From contig NZ_RKMB01000009.1 in NCBI RefSeq assembly GCF_003797765.1, forward strand, positions 164,876 through 228,875: 64,000 bases of DNA, read 5' to 3'. The position numbers were made by a program, and so were the translations under genes. Each line of letters starts with the position of its first letter. Positions within the stretch are counted from its first letter, which is position 1. Of the stretch, positions 21,060-29,730 are shown in pieces. Origin of the DNA: Ramlibacter sp. WS9 (GTDB lineage Bacteria; Pseudomonadota; Gammaproteobacteria; Burkholderiales; Burkholderiaceae_C). The notes under the pieces were generated by a model. That model was given only the letters and a program-made list of their open reading frames with translations, did not search any database and was not told the DNA's origin.

Positions 21060-23747
21060 ATGAGTGTTCGCAATCTCGAATCCCTGTTCCAGCCGCGCTC
21101 CGTCGCGGTGTTCGGCGCCTCCGACCGCCCCGGCAGCGTCGGCGCCGTGGTGCTGGCCAACCTGAAGGCCGGCGGCTTCGACGGCCCGATGTGGCCCGTC
21201 AATCCCCGGCATGCCACGGTCGGCGGTGGCACAGCCTGGCCCGACGTGCAGTCACTTCCGTCGGCGCCGGATCTGGCCATCATCTGCACGCCCGCCCACA
21301 CCGTGCCCGGCCTCATTGAGCAGCTGGGCGGCAGAGGAACGCGAGCGGCGATCGTTCTGAGCGCGGGGCTGAAGGGGCCCCCCACGGAAGGCGGGACGAC
21401 GCTGGAGCAGGCGATACTGGACGCGGCGCGGCCGCACCTGCTGAGAATCCTCGGCCCCAACTGCATCGGCCTGCTGGTTCCGGGAATTGGCCTCAACGCC
21501 AGCTTCGCGCCCGGCAACGCCGTGGCCGGCAAGCTGGCGTTCGTGAGCCAGTCCGGGGCCCTGGCCACCGCGATGCTCGACTGGTCGAAGGACCATGGCA
21601 TCGGGTTTTCGCACTTCATCTCGCTGGGCGACAGCGCCGATGTGGATTTCGGCGATGTGCTGGACTACCTGGCCAGCGATCCCTCGACCCGCGCCATCCT
21701 GATGTATGCGGAATCCATCAAGGCGGGGCGTAAATTCATGTCCGCGGCCCGCGCGGCGGCGCGCAACAAGCCCGTGATCGTGGTCAAGGCAGGGCGCGCA
21801 CCGGAAGGCGCCCGTGCGGCTGCTTCGCACACCGGGGCACTCGCCGGTTCGGACGCTGTGTTCGACGCCGCGGCGCGGCGCGCGGGCATGCTTCGTGTGA
21901 ATACGCTGGAAGACCTGTTCGATGCGGCCGAGACGCTGGCCCACGCCCGCCCGGTGCGGGGCGAACGCCTTGCGATCCTCACCAACGGCGGCGGCGCGGG
22001 CGTGCTGGCGGCCGATTCGCTTTCCGCGGGCGGCGGCAAGCTGGCCGATCTGAGCCCCGCCACCCTCCATGCGTTGGATGCGTGCCTGCCGGCGACCTGG
22101 TCGCACGGTAATCCCGTCGACATCATCGGCGACGCGCCCATCACGCGCTACCAGGACGCGCTGCGCATCCTGCTCGCGGCGCCGGAGGTCGACGCCGTGC
22201 TCTTCGCGCACGCGCCCACGGCGCTGGTGCCCGCGCCCGACATCGCGCGCGCCTGCCTGGCGCTCGCGCGGGACGCCGCGAAGCCTGTGATCGGTTGCTG
22301 GCTTGGCGGGCCCGCTGTCGCCTCGGCACGCGCTTCCTGGTCGGAGGCGGGCGTGCCGTGCTTCGCCACGCCGGAACGCGCGGTGGCGGCTTGGCTGCAA
22401 ATGGCGGACCACGCCTGCAACCAGCTGGCGCTGCAACAGATTCCGCCGGACTCGGCCGCGGACTTCAAGCCGGAGGTGGCGCGGGCGCTCGCGCTGCTCG
22501 CCACGGCCTCGCGTGAAGGCCGCGAGTGGCTGGACGAGGTCGCGGCAACGCAGTTGCTGCAAGCCTATGGCATCCCGATCGTCGAAACCCGGGCGGCGCG
22601 CGACGTCGAGGAGGCGGTTCGCCTGGCGACGGAGATCGGCTTTCCGGTGGCGCTCAAGGTCATGTCGCGCCGCATCGTCCACAAGTCCGACGTGGGTGGC
22701 GTCGTTCTCAACCTGCGTTCGCGCGACGAGGTCCGCGCCGCCGCCATCAGGATGCGGCAGGACGTCGCCCGCCTGAAGCCCGACGCTTCGGTCAACGGCT
22801 TTGCCGTGCAGGCGATGGCCCAGCGGCCGGGGGCCAGGGAGCTCATTGTGGGCGTGGCCTCGGATGCGGTGTTCGGCCCGGTGATCCTGTGCGGAAGCGG
22901 CGGCGTGGAGGTCGAGTTGAACAGGCGGTCGGCCATTGCACTGCCGCCTCTCAATGCCGTTCTGGCAAACGACCTGGTGGACCGCAGCGGTGTCCGACCC
23001 CTGTTGCAGGCCTGGCGGTCGCGCGCGCCCGCAAGCAGCAGTGCGCTCGTGGACACGCTGCTCAAAGTTTCGAGGATGGTGTCCGACCTGAGGGACATGG
23101 CGGAACTGGACATCAATCCGCTGCTGGTGGATGAACGCGGCGTGCTCGCGCTGGATGCCCGCATCAGGCTGCACGTTGGGAAGGACCACGCGCCGATGGC
23201 CGTGCGCCCCTATCCCGAAAGCCTCGAGGAGTCGATCAGCGTGGCGGGCACCGAGATGCTCGTGCGGCCCATCAAACCCGAAGATGGGGATCGCCTGCAC
23301 GCCTTCTATGAACGAGCGACTGCCGTGGACATGCGGCTTCGTTTCTTCATGGCACGCCGGGACGTGCCGGTCTCGGAGCTGGCGCGCTACAGCCAGATCG
23401 ACTACGACCGTGAAATGACCTTCATCGCGCTGGGCCCGCGCACATCTGACGGGCACCGGCCGATGGTGGGCGAGGTGCGCGCGGTATGCGACCCCGACAA
23501 CACGACGGCCGAGTTCGCGATCCAGGTGGCATCGGCCTGGCAAGGCAAAGGCCTCGGCCGGACGCTGCTCGCGAAACTCATCGCCTACCTTCGAGCCCGA
23601 GGGACGCGGGAGATGGTGGGTGAATGCCTGTCTGAAAACGATGGCATGGCCCGCCTCGCGAAGGCCATGGGATTCGAGGTGCTGCCGACGCAGGACTCTC
23701 AATCGCTGCGTCTGGCTCTGCAAACGGAAGGAGATGCTTCCGATTGA
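21060..23747 (+). CDS. ADP-forming acyl-CoA synthetase fused to a GNAT acetyltransferase
   Basis: The 895-residue fusion has a CoA-binding Rossmann domain (SVAVFGASDRPGSVG, residues 14-28), a succinyl-CoA-ligase-like domain with the phosphohistidine candidate in AAASHTGALAGSD, an ATP-grasp domain (VALKVMSRRIVHKSDVGGV) and a C-terminal GNAT domain from about residue 735 (VASAWQGKGLGRTLLAKLI). The order is that of Pat-type lysine acetyltransferases. In true Pat the synthetase half is inactive; here His in SHTGA is kept, so ATP synthesis from acyl-CoA remains possible. Confidence 0.9.
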   Translation: MSVRNLESLFQPRSVAVFGASDRPGSVGAVVLANLKAGGFDGPMWPVNPRHATVGGGTAWPDVQSLPSAPDLAIICTPAHTVPGLIEQLGGRGTRAAIVLSAGLKGPPTEGGTTLEQAILDAARPHLLRILGPNCIGLLVPGIGLNASFAPGNAVAGKLAFVSQSGALATAMLDWSKDHGIGFSHFISLGDSADVDFGDVLDYLASDPSTRAILMYAESIKAGRKFMSAARAAARNKPVIVVKAGRAPEGARAAASHTGALAGSDAVFDAAARRAGMLRVNTLEDLFDAAETLAHARPVRGERLAILTNGGGAGVLAADSLSAGGGKLADLSPATLHALDACLPATWSHGNPVDIIGDAPITRYQDALRILLAAPEVDAVLFAHAPTALVPAPDIARACLALARDAAKPVIGCWLGGPAVASARASWSEAGVPCFATPERAVAAWLQMADHACNQLALQQIPPDSAADFKPEVARALALLATASREGREWLDEVAATQLLQAYGIPIVETRAARDVEEAVRLATEIGFPVALKVMSRRIVHKSDVGGVVLNLRSRDEVRAAAIRMRQDVARLKPDASVNGFAVQAMAQRPGARELIVGVASDAVFGPVILCGSGGVEVELNRRSAIALPPLNAVLANDLVDRSGVRPLLQAWRSRAPASSSALVDTLLKVSRMVSDLRDMAELDINPLLVDERGVLALDARIRLHVGKDHAPMAVRPYPESLEESISVAGTEMLVRPIKPEDGDRLHAFYERATAVDMRLRFFMARRDVPVSELARYSQIDYDREMTFIALGPRTSDGHRPMVGEVRAVCDPDNTTAEFAIQVASAWQGKGLGRTLLAKLIAYLRARGTREMVGECLSENDGMARLAKAMGFEVLPTQDSQSLRLALQTEGDASD

Positions 23748-23757
23748 CATTCATCAA
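23744..23757 (+). promoter_or_regulatory. Fnr box upstream of usp
   Basis: TTGACATTCATCAA overlaps the stop codon of the synthetase gene. A hexamer CATACT at 23780-23785 is centred 32 bp downstream of the box centre, predicting a start near 23792 and a 32-base leader for usp. Confidence 0.8.
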
Positions 23758-23823
23758 GGCAATGTCTCTGCGCGTTTCCCATACTGGGACCATGCCCTTG
23801 AGCATCCTTGGAAGGAAGACATC

Positions 23824-24294
23824 ATGTACGAACGCATTCTGGTCGCTGTCGACGGCAGCGAAACCTCCAAGCGGGGCCTTGGCGAGGCGGTGCGCCTCGC
23901 CAAATTGACGGGCGGCCGGCTGTTGCTGGTCCACGCCATCGACGACGTTTCGTTTGCGGCGGCAATGGGTGCGTACGGCATGGATTTATCGGGAGCGGTT
24001 GCCGGCGACTGGCTCGCGGACCTGCGCGAAGGCGGCAGGGCGATCCTGCGCGAAGCCGAGGCAACAGCGGGTGCCGCGTCCGTGCCGGCCGAGACAGTGT
24101 TGGGCGAAGGCTTCGCCGGCCCGGTCTGGGAGCAGCTCTGCAAGGAAGCGGAGAATTGGAAAGCCGACCTGATCGTGCTGGGCACGCACGGCCGACGCGG
24201 TGTCGGACGCGCTCTCCTGGGCAGCACCGCCGAAATGGTGGCGCGCCATGCAACCGTTCCCGTTCTGCTCGTACGCTCCGCACAAGCAGGATAG
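23824..24294 (+). CDS. Universal stress protein
   Basis: The 156-residue UspA-fold protein begins MYERILVAVDGSETSKRGLG and has the loop DLIVLGTHGRRGVGRALLGSTAEMVAR, with an insertion around residues 45-65 compared with the shorter paralogs. A GGAAG ribosome binding site precedes the ATG. It has its own Fnr promoter and converges with the ABC exporter genes. Confidence 0.92.
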   Translation: MYERILVAVDGSETSKRGLGEAVRLAKLTGGRLLLVHAIDDVSFAAAMGAYGMDLSGAVAGDWLADLREGGRAILREAEATAGAASVPAETVLGEGFAGPVWEQLCKEAENWKADLIVLGTHGRRGVGRALLGSTAEMVARHATVPVLLVRSAQAG

Positions 24295-24333
24295 GCCAGT
24301 GTGTGCCTCTCGCCGATGTCCAGCCGGGCCGGC

Positions 24334-25077
24334 TCACTTTGTCTCGAGCGAGATTGAGCGACCCTGCCCGGCCTCCTCGATCGTTTGCCCGTCGCGAATG
24401 TTGTAAAGGCGCTTGAACGTTGGAATGATTTTCTCGTCGTGGGTGACGACGATGATGGCGGTCTGGTACTGCGCTGCCATCTGGTTGAGGATGCGCATCA
24501 CGGCCAGCGCGCGCTCACCGTCCAGCGGTGCGGTCGGTTCGTCCGCCAGGATGACCGGCGGCTTGTTGGCCAGCGCGCGCGCGATCGAAACCCGCTGCTG
24601 TTCGCCGCCGGAGAGTTCCGACGGCCAGGCATTCGCCCGATGCGCCACGTCGAGCGCCCGCAACAATTCAGTCGCGCGCTCCCGCGCTTCCGCGTCCGGC
24701 TGCCCTGCCAGCATCGGCATGAGCGCGACGTTGTCCGTGACGTCCAGGAAGGGGATCAGGTAGGGCGCCTGGAAGACGAAGCCGAAGCCGATGCGGTCGC
24801 GGCGCAACGCCGTCAGGTCCTTGATCTTCCAGCCCTGATCAAAAATGACCTCGCCGCCCAGGGTCATCCGTCCGTGCGTGGGCGTGGTGATCGCACCCAG
24901 GCACTTGAGCAACGTGGTCTTGCCTGACCCGCTGGGCCCGATCAGGCCCACCACTTCGCCCGGCGCAACGCTCATGTTGACGTCTTTGAGCGCATCGACC
25001 GCAGTGGCGCCGGTGCCGTAGCGCTTGCTCAGGCCTTCGATCCGGATGCCGGCGGACGCAGCGACTGTCGGCTGCAT
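24334..25077 (-). CDS. ABC exporter ATPase (DevA/MacB/LolD type)
   Basis: The 247-residue ATPase has Walker A GPSGSGKTT, the signature LSGGEQQR and Walker B VILADEPTAPLD, and belongs to the group that powers FtsX-like permeases. It is the last gene of a unit with the permease and HlyD-type adaptor: TGAATG at 25075-25080 places its ATG directly next to the permease stop. Together they would move a substrate from the inner membrane or periplasm outwards; the substrate is unknown. Confidence 0.92.
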   Translation of the reverse strand: MQPTVAASAGIRIEGLSKRYGTGATAVDALKDVNMSVAPGEVVGLIGPSGSGKTTLLKCLGAITTPTHGRMTLGGEVIFDQGWKIKDLTALRRDRIGFGFVFQAPYLIPFLDVTDNVALMPMLAGQPDAEARERATELLRALDVAHRANAWPSELSGGEQQRVSIARALANKPPVILADEPTAPLDGERALAVMRILNQMAAQYQTAIIVVTHDEKIIPTFKRLYNIRDGQTIEEAGQGRSISLETK

Positions 25078-26271
25078 TCAACCCCCTATCGCCGCGGCGG
25101 GATCAACCTTGAGCGCCGCCCGGATCGCCAGCGTGCTTGCCATCGCGCAGACGGTCATCACGAGAAAGAAGCCCAATACGGCGTCGCCGCTTTCGAGCAG
25201 CACGTACTTCGGAAACAGCGGTGCCCACAAGCTGGCCGAAAGCTTGCCGACGACGAACCCCAGAATGCCGAGTCCTAGCGCCTGCTGCAGGATCATGCCC
25301 GCGATCGTCCTGCCGTGGGTGCCGATGAGCTTGAGCACGGCGATCTCGCGGATCTTGCCTAGCGTCATTGTGTAAATGATGAAGGCGACGATGGCCGCGC
25401 TCACCACGGCCAGGATCACGAGGAACATGCCGATCTGCTTGGCGGCGGTGGCGATCAGCTTCGCGATCAACAGCTCCTCCATTTCCGCCCGCGTATAAGC
25501 CTGCAGGTGTTTCCAGCGCCCGATGGTCTGTGCCAGGACGGCCGCCGAGTGTCCATCGGCCATGCGCACGAGCACGGCATTCACGTTGTGGCTGGTGGCC
25601 TGGGACGCCGTGACGGCCTCCAGCAGGCCGGGCACGCCCGGGCGGTTGAAAGCCGGGTTGGCCGCAATCCGCTCGCGTTCGCTGACGATGGCATCGTTGT
25701 CCTTCAGGAACTGCGCCTCCTGTGCATCCTTCAGCGGGATGAACACCATCGGGTCGCCGCCCGACGACACCGTGCGCCGGGTGAGGCCCACCACGGTGTA
25801 CTGGTGCCTGCGGATGCGGATGCTTTCGCCCAGCATGAAGCCGGTTTTCACATCCGCGATTGCCTCGTAGTGGCTGCGGGTGATGCGCCGCCCGGCGACC
25901 AGGAACGCCGGCTCGCCCGGCTGGCCAGGTTCGAAGCCAACCACCATCGCGCGCACGTCGGCACCGTGGCCGCGCACCTGCATCGTGAGGTAGGTGACAT
26001 TGGCCGCCTGCGCGACACCGGGCAGCCCGAGCAGGCTGCGATAGACGTCGTCGCGAAGGCTCGACGATTCCGCGTACGGCCCCTGCGTGTCCTTCTGGAC
26101 GACCCACAGGTCTGCGCCGCTGTTGTTGAGCAGGACCTTGGCGTCGTCCACCACGCCGCGGTAGACGCCGGCAAAGGTGAGCGTGACGCCGATCAGCAAT
26201 CCCAGCCCCACCCCGGTCAGGAGGAATTTCCCCCACGAATGCAGGATGTCGCGGCCGGCGAGGCTGATCAC
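25078..26271 (-). CDS. FtsX-like ABC permease
   Basis: The 397-residue membrane protein has one N-terminal membrane helix (GKFLLTGVGLGLLIGVTLTF), a large periplasmic domain (about 45-265) and three C-terminal helices (about 275-300, 325-350 and 355-385), the DevC/MacB-like layout. The GTG start overlaps the adaptor stop (GTGA). It works with the ATPase at 24334. Confidence 0.9.
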   Translation of the reverse strand: MISLAGRDILHSWGKFLLTGVGLGLLIGVTLTFAGVYRGVVDDAKVLLNNSGADLWVVQKDTQGPYAESSSLRDDVYRSLLGLPGVAQAANVTYLTMQVRGHGADVRAMVVGFEPGQPGEPAFLVAGRRITRSHYEAIADVKTGFMLGESIRIRRHQYTVVGLTRRTVSSGGDPMVFIPLKDAQEAQFLKDNDAIVSERERIAANPAFNRPGVPGLLEAVTASQATSHNVNAVLVRMADGHSAAVLAQTIGRWKHLQAYTRAEMEELLIAKLIATAAKQIGMFLVILAVVSAAIVAFIIYTMTLGKIREIAVLKLIGTHGRTIAGMILQQALGLGILGFVVGKLSASLWAPLFPKYVLLESGDAVLGFFLVMTVCAMASTLAIRAALKVDPAAAIGG

Positions 26272-27461
26272 CTGGTGGTCTCGATCAGCGCCGGCACGAC
26301 CCTGATGCGACTGGCGGCGGATAGCTCGCGCTCGCTGTGCACCACGACCTCGTCGCCGGCCTTCAGGCCCTCGATGACTTGCACCATCCCGTCCGCACCT
26401 TCGGCGCCGGTCCTGACGCTGACGAAACGCAGCTGGCCATCACTACGCCGCCACACGCCCGACTGCGCGCCGCGTTGGCGCAAAGCCGCGTTGGGGATCA
26501 GCAGCGCCCCGGTGACAGCGGGCAGGCTCACGAGAACTTCGGCCATCTCTCCCGTCGAGACGCCGAGCGGCAAGCTGTCGAACGCCACCTGCGCGATGCG
26601 CTCCTCGGTGACGCTGTCGCTGGCGGGATCGAGGCGCACAACCTTGCCGGACGCCGCGCCGCGCACGCCGCTGGAGCGCAGGGTGATCCGGCCAGGCAGT
26701 CCTGCGCGCAACCCCGCGGAACGGCTCTGGTCGAACCGAGTCGTGACCCAGAGGCTTGCAGGGTCGATCAGCTTGAGCACCGCTTGGCCCGCCACAACGG
26801 TGGAACCGGGCTCGGCATCGCGTGATGTCACCACCCCGTCAACAGGCGCCTCCAGCCGGAAGTTGCCGCGTTGTTGGCGTGCGCCCTCGCGCTCCGCCTC
26901 CAGGCGGGTCACGTCCTGCCTGGCGCCCGCGTGCACGGACTCGGCGGCGGCGAGTTGGGCATCCGCCGATTGCTGTAGCTGCAACTTGGCATCGACGACG
27001 CTGGAGCTCACGAAGTTCTGTTTGCCGAGGTCGATGTAGCGATGCGCCTCGCCGGAGGCCAGGGCCTGGCGACTGCGTGCATCGTGCACCTGGGCCTGAG
27101 CAGTGACCACGGCGCTCCGGGCTCGAGCCGCCGCCGCCGAAGAGGAGCCCACGCGCGCGTCGAGGTCCACCGCATCCATTTCCGCCAGCAACTGGCCGGC
27201 CTTCACCTTGTCGCCAACATCAACCAGCACGCGCTCGACGCGGCCGGCGACGGTCGGACCAATCAGATACGCGCGGCGCGCTTCCACGGTGCCGATGCCA
27301 AAGAGCGACGGCGTGACTGTCCCGGTTGCAGCCTGCGTCAAGGTCACCTTGACCGGTGCGAGCGGCCCGCTGGTGGTCGCCACCCAGCCGAAGGCCAGCA
27401 GCACTGCAACGCCGGCAGTGGCTGTCCAGGCCCAGCGGGGAAGGGCGAACGGCAGCTTCAT
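26268..27461 (-). CDS. HlyD-family periplasmic adaptor (DevB-like)
   Basis: The 397-residue protein has an N-terminal membrane anchor (residues 13-30), a biotinyl-lipoyl-like segment (VGDKVKAGQLLAEMDAVDLDARV), a coiled-coil hairpin rich in Ala/Gln/Arg (about 105-205), and a C-terminal beta-barrel with GDEVVVHSERELSAASRIRVV. It would bridge the FtsX-like permease to an outer membrane channel, which is not encoded nearby. Confidence 0.9.
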   Translation of the reverse strand: MKLPFALPRWAWTATAGVAVLLAFGWVATTSGPLAPVKVTLTQAATGTVTPSLFGIGTVEARRAYLIGPTVAGRVERVLVDVGDKVKAGQLLAEMDAVDLDARVGSSSAAAARARSAVVTAQAQVHDARSRQALASGEAHRYIDLGKQNFVSSSVVDAKLQLQQSADAQLAAAESVHAGARQDVTRLEAEREGARQQRGNFRLEAPVDGVVTSRDAEPGSTVVAGQAVLKLIDPASLWVTTRFDQSRSAGLRAGLPGRITLRSSGVRGAASGKVVRLDPASDSVTEERIAQVAFDSLPLGVSTGEMAEVLVSLPAVTGALLIPNAALRQRGAQSGVWRRSDGQLRFVSVRTGAEGADGMVQVIEGLKAGDEVVVHSERELSAASRIRVVPALIETTR

Positions 27462-27467
27462 CGCAAC

Positions 27468-27845
27468 TCAATCCGCCTTGCCCTGGAATGCGCCCGCGCC
27501 CGAGAACTCCTCGAACGCGGCGATCGCATTGGCTGCATACATGAGGGATGGACCGCCGCCCATGTAGACCGCGACGCCCAGAGTCTCGTCCAGTTCCTGC
27601 CTCGAGACACCGAGCTTGACGAGAGCTTGCATGTGGTAGCCGATGCAGGCGTCGCAGCGCGCCGCAACACCCAATGCCAGGGCTATCAATTCCTTGGTCT
27701 TCTTGTCCAACGCTCCGTCGGCCATGGCAAATCGGCCCAGGTCGGCGACGCTCTTCATCACATCCGGCGCACCGGCGCGCAACGTGCCGAGCCGGGCCGA
27801 TGTGCCTCGGGTCAGGTCACGATAAGTGCTCGATTCGATCGCCAC
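27468..27845 (-). CDS. Carboxymuconolactone decarboxylase/AhpD-family protein
   Basis: The 125-residue protein has the AhpD-like motif CDACIGYHMQALVK, with the CxxC pair and the downstream His used as peroxidase or disulfide-reductase centre in this family. It starts with a GTG five bases after the DUF2892 gene and is followed six bases later by the adaptor gene, so it is an operon member. Redox role is inferred; the partner is unknown. Confidence 0.85.
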   Translation of the reverse strand: MAIESSTYRDLTRGTSARLGTLRAGAPDVMKSVADLGRFAMADGALDKKTKELIALALGVAARCDACIGYHMQALVKLGVSRQELDETLGVAVYMGGGPSLMYAANAIAAFEEFSGAGAFQGKAD

Positions 27846-27849
27846 GGTG

Positions 27850-28044
27850 TCACGCGCGCGGCGCTGGGCAGGTGCTGATGCCCAGCAAGCTGTAGATCGG
27901 GCACATGCCGACGGCGCCGGTCACCAGCGGGATGGCGCCAATGTAGCCCCACGCGCCGACGGTGCCGGTTACGGCCAAGCCGATCAGGACGAGCCCCGCG
28001 ACGACGCGCAGACCACGGTCGAATGCGCCTTCATTAACTTTCAT
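27850..28044 (-). CDS. DUF2892 (YgaP membrane domain-like) small protein
   Basis: This 64-residue protein fits the DUF2892 pattern: MKVNEGAFDRGLRVVAGLVLIGL, a second hydrophobic stretch GYIGAIPLVTGAVGMCPIYSLLGI, and the conserved C-P-x-Y near the end followed by STCP. Such domains form the membrane part of YgaP-like sulfurtransferases. It is the first gene of the five-gene unit with AhpD and the ABC exporter. Confidence 0.85.
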   Translation of the reverse strand: MKVNEGAFDRGLRVVAGLVLIGLAVTGTVGAWGYIGAIPLVTGAVGMCPIYSLLGISTCPAPRA

Positions 28045-28120
28045 TTGCGATCTTCCTTGAATGGAACGAGCGCACCATTGCACTCCCTGAACACGGTATG
28101 CCTTTATCGTGGCTGGCGCC

Positions 28121-28134
28121 GTGACATAGATAAA
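28121..28134 (-). promoter_or_regulatory. Degenerate Fnr-like box for the DUF2892-AhpD-ABC unit
   Basis: GTGACATAGATAAA differs from TTGAC-N4-ATCAA at two positions. On the minus strand, TACCGT (28093-28098) is centred exactly 32 bp away and resembles the TACAGT hexamers of other island promoters. The spacing rather than the box sequence is the main support. The predicted start is near 28086. Confidence 0.5.
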
Positions 28135-28201
28135 ATGGCGGCCGCCGTCCTGAAAGCGGCGACCTCACCAGACCCGTGCGGGCCACCCGCGAAGCGATGC
28201 C

Positions 28202-28215
28202 TTGACATTCATCAA
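28202..28215 (+). promoter_or_regulatory. Fnr box with TACAGT -10, upstream of small cytochrome 1
   Basis: TTGACATTCATCAA is followed by TACAGT at 28238-28243, centred 32 bp from the box centre. Class II geometry would put the transcription start at 28250, which is the first base of the proposed GTG start codon. The same box-TACAGT pattern is seen at 32640 and 46323. Confidence 0.8.
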
Positions 28216-28249
28216 GCCGAATGCCCAGCGCCGCGCCTACAGTGACCGG

Positions 28250-28576
28250 GTGATCACCCCTCAAGAACTCCTGATCGTCGCAATGGCGGGCTGCGCCACG
28301 GCGTCGCAGGCCCAGCCCGCCCAGTCGCCAACGCGCGGTGAACTGCTCTACAACAACCATTGCATCGAATGCCACACCTCGCAAATGCACTGGCGCGAAC
28401 GCAGGCAGGCGCGCGACTGGCCCAGTCTGCGGGGCCAAGTGTGGCGCTGGCAGGCTGTGGCCGGCCTGCAGTGGAGCGAAGCGGACGTCACCGAGGTGGC
28501 ACGCCACCTTGACAACACCATTTATCACTTTGCGCCGGACACCGAGCGGGTGGGTTCGGCTGCCGGCCGGCGCTGA
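28250..28576 (+). CDS. Small monoheme cytochrome c, paralog 1
   Basis: The 108-residue protein has a signal sequence (LLIVAMAGCATASQAQP) and one heme-c site CIECH, followed by the motif HWRERRQARDWPSLRGQV. It is nearly the same as the cytochrome at 33259 from TRGELLYNNHC onward. The GTG is preferred because it gives the same total length as that paralog and avoids starting inside the Fnr box. Periplasmic electron transfer at low oxygen is likely; partner unknown. Confidence 0.8.
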   Translation: MITPQELLIVAMAGCATASQAQPAQSPTRGELLYNNHCIECHTSQMHWRERRQARDWPSLRGQVWRWQAVAGLQWSEADVTEVARHLDNTIYHFAPDTERVGSAAGRR

Positions 28577-28610
28577 GGGCGTCGGATGCTGGCCCTTGCC
28601 AATTGAGCGA

Positions 28611-29462
28611 ATGTCACGCACGCCTGGACGAGTTCCGGCCCCCATGGCACCTGAATTTTTCGGATCCGACGCCTACACGCCCGCGGAAGTCGCGCGGCGG
28701 GTGGAGACGGTGGGCGTCGCCAAGGCCAGGATGGCGCTGGTACCGCTCGCGATGCTCGGCATTTTGGCGGGCGCATTCATCGGGCTGGGCACGATGCTGT
28801 TCGTCATGGTCAAGGCCGACGCAAGCATCGGCTTCGCTGCTTCACAATTTTCGGGCGGGTTGGTGTTTTCGCTGGGCTTGCTGCTCGTCGTGGTCGCGGG
28901 CGCCGAGCTCTTTACCGGCAACAACCTGCTGGCCATGGCCTGGGCCGACGGAAGGATCACGTCGCGGGAAGTCCTGCGCAACTGGACCATCGTGTGCGCC
29001 GCGAACTTCGCAGGTGCGGCAAGCCTGGCGTTCGTCGTCTACTGGAGCGGGCACACCGGGATGAACTCCGGGGAGATCGGCCGGACTGTCGTGAGGATCG
29101 CCCTGGCAAAGCAGCAGTTGCCCTGGCAGGAGGCATTCTTGCGGGGTGTGCTTTGCAACGTGCTGGTGTGCATGGCGGTCTGGATGGCGATGGCGGGCCG
29201 CAGCGTAGTGGACAAGGCCGTTGCGGTGGCCTTTCCCGTGACTGCGTTCGTCGCGGCGGGATTCGAGCACAGCATCGCCAACATGTACCTGATGCCCCTG
29301 GCGATGCTCGTGCAATGGGGTGGCGGATCGCCGTCGGGCCCGGACGCAATCACGCTCGCCGGAATGGGCGCGAACCTGGCCGTGGTGATCGCGGGCAACC
29401 TCATTGGCGGCAGCGTTCTGGTCGGCTTGACCTATCACTTGATCTACCGGGTCAGGCAATGA
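28611..29462 (+). CDS. Formate/nitrite transporter (FNT) family channel
   Basis: The 283-residue protein has six predicted membrane helices and FNT blocks: AELFTGNNLLAMAWADG (the central FTGN motif of the pore), NFAGAASLAF and GFEHSIANMYLMPLAM (with the His of the central constriction). Nitrite or formate are both possible; nirK in the island favours nitrite. MSRTPG at 28611 and MAPEFFG at 28644 are alternative starts. The cytochrome gene ends 34 bases upstream. Confidence 0.88.
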   Translation: MSRTPGRVPAPMAPEFFGSDAYTPAEVARRVETVGVAKARMALVPLAMLGILAGAFIGLGTMLFVMVKADASIGFAASQFSGGLVFSLGLLLVVVAGAELFTGNNLLAMAWADGRITSREVLRNWTIVCAANFAGAASLAFVVYWSGHTGMNSGEIGRTVVRIALAKQQLPWQEAFLRGVLCNVLVCMAVWMAMAGRSVVDKAVAVAFPVTAFVAAGFEHSIANMYLMPLAMLVQWGGGSPSGPDAITLAGMGANLAVVIAGNLIGGSVLVGLTYHLIYRVRQ

Positions 29463-29720
29463 TCAAGGGCCGCCGCGACGGCCGGTTGGACAGAGGATGT
29501 TCCTGGGCAGCTCGTCGTGCAGGTAATCCGTCTCTTCCTGCGGCGACGCTGGACGGATCTCGACCACGCGGGCCAGCGGTCCATGGACGTCCATCAGTTC
29601 GGCGGCGAGCAGGGCCGGTCCGTAGGCGCCTTCCGGCAGCGCCTTGAACCAGTGGCGTGGCCGCCCTTTCCACGTGTAGTGCACGACCCAGAGGCGGCTC
29701 GTCTTGAAGAATGTGGCCAT
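29463..29720 (-). CDS. Conserved hypothetical small protein
   Basis: This 85-residue soluble protein (MATFFKTSRLWVVHYTWKGR) has a Trp/His-rich N-terminus and an acidic C-terminal half with QEETDYLHDELP. I do not recognise the family. It ends directly next to the convergent FNT gene and starts 10 bases after the DUF599-like gene, so it is probably the last member of the bigR unit. Confidence 0.65.
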   Translation of the reverse strand: MATFFKTSRLWVVHYTWKGRPRHWFKALPEGAYGPALLAAELMDVHGPLARVVEIRPASPQEETDYLHDELPRNILCPTGRRGGP

Positions 29721-29730
29721 CGATCGGACG

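Noticed and set aside
21252..23750. 832-codon open frame opposite the acyl-CoA synthetase fusion
   Set aside because: It is antisense to a gene with strong domain evidence, and the product lacks any coherent motif.
24300..24345. AGCCGG-G-CCGGCT palindrome as a terminator between usp and the ABC genes
   Set aside because: The arms are separated by one base, which cannot form a normal hairpin loop, and there is no T-run.
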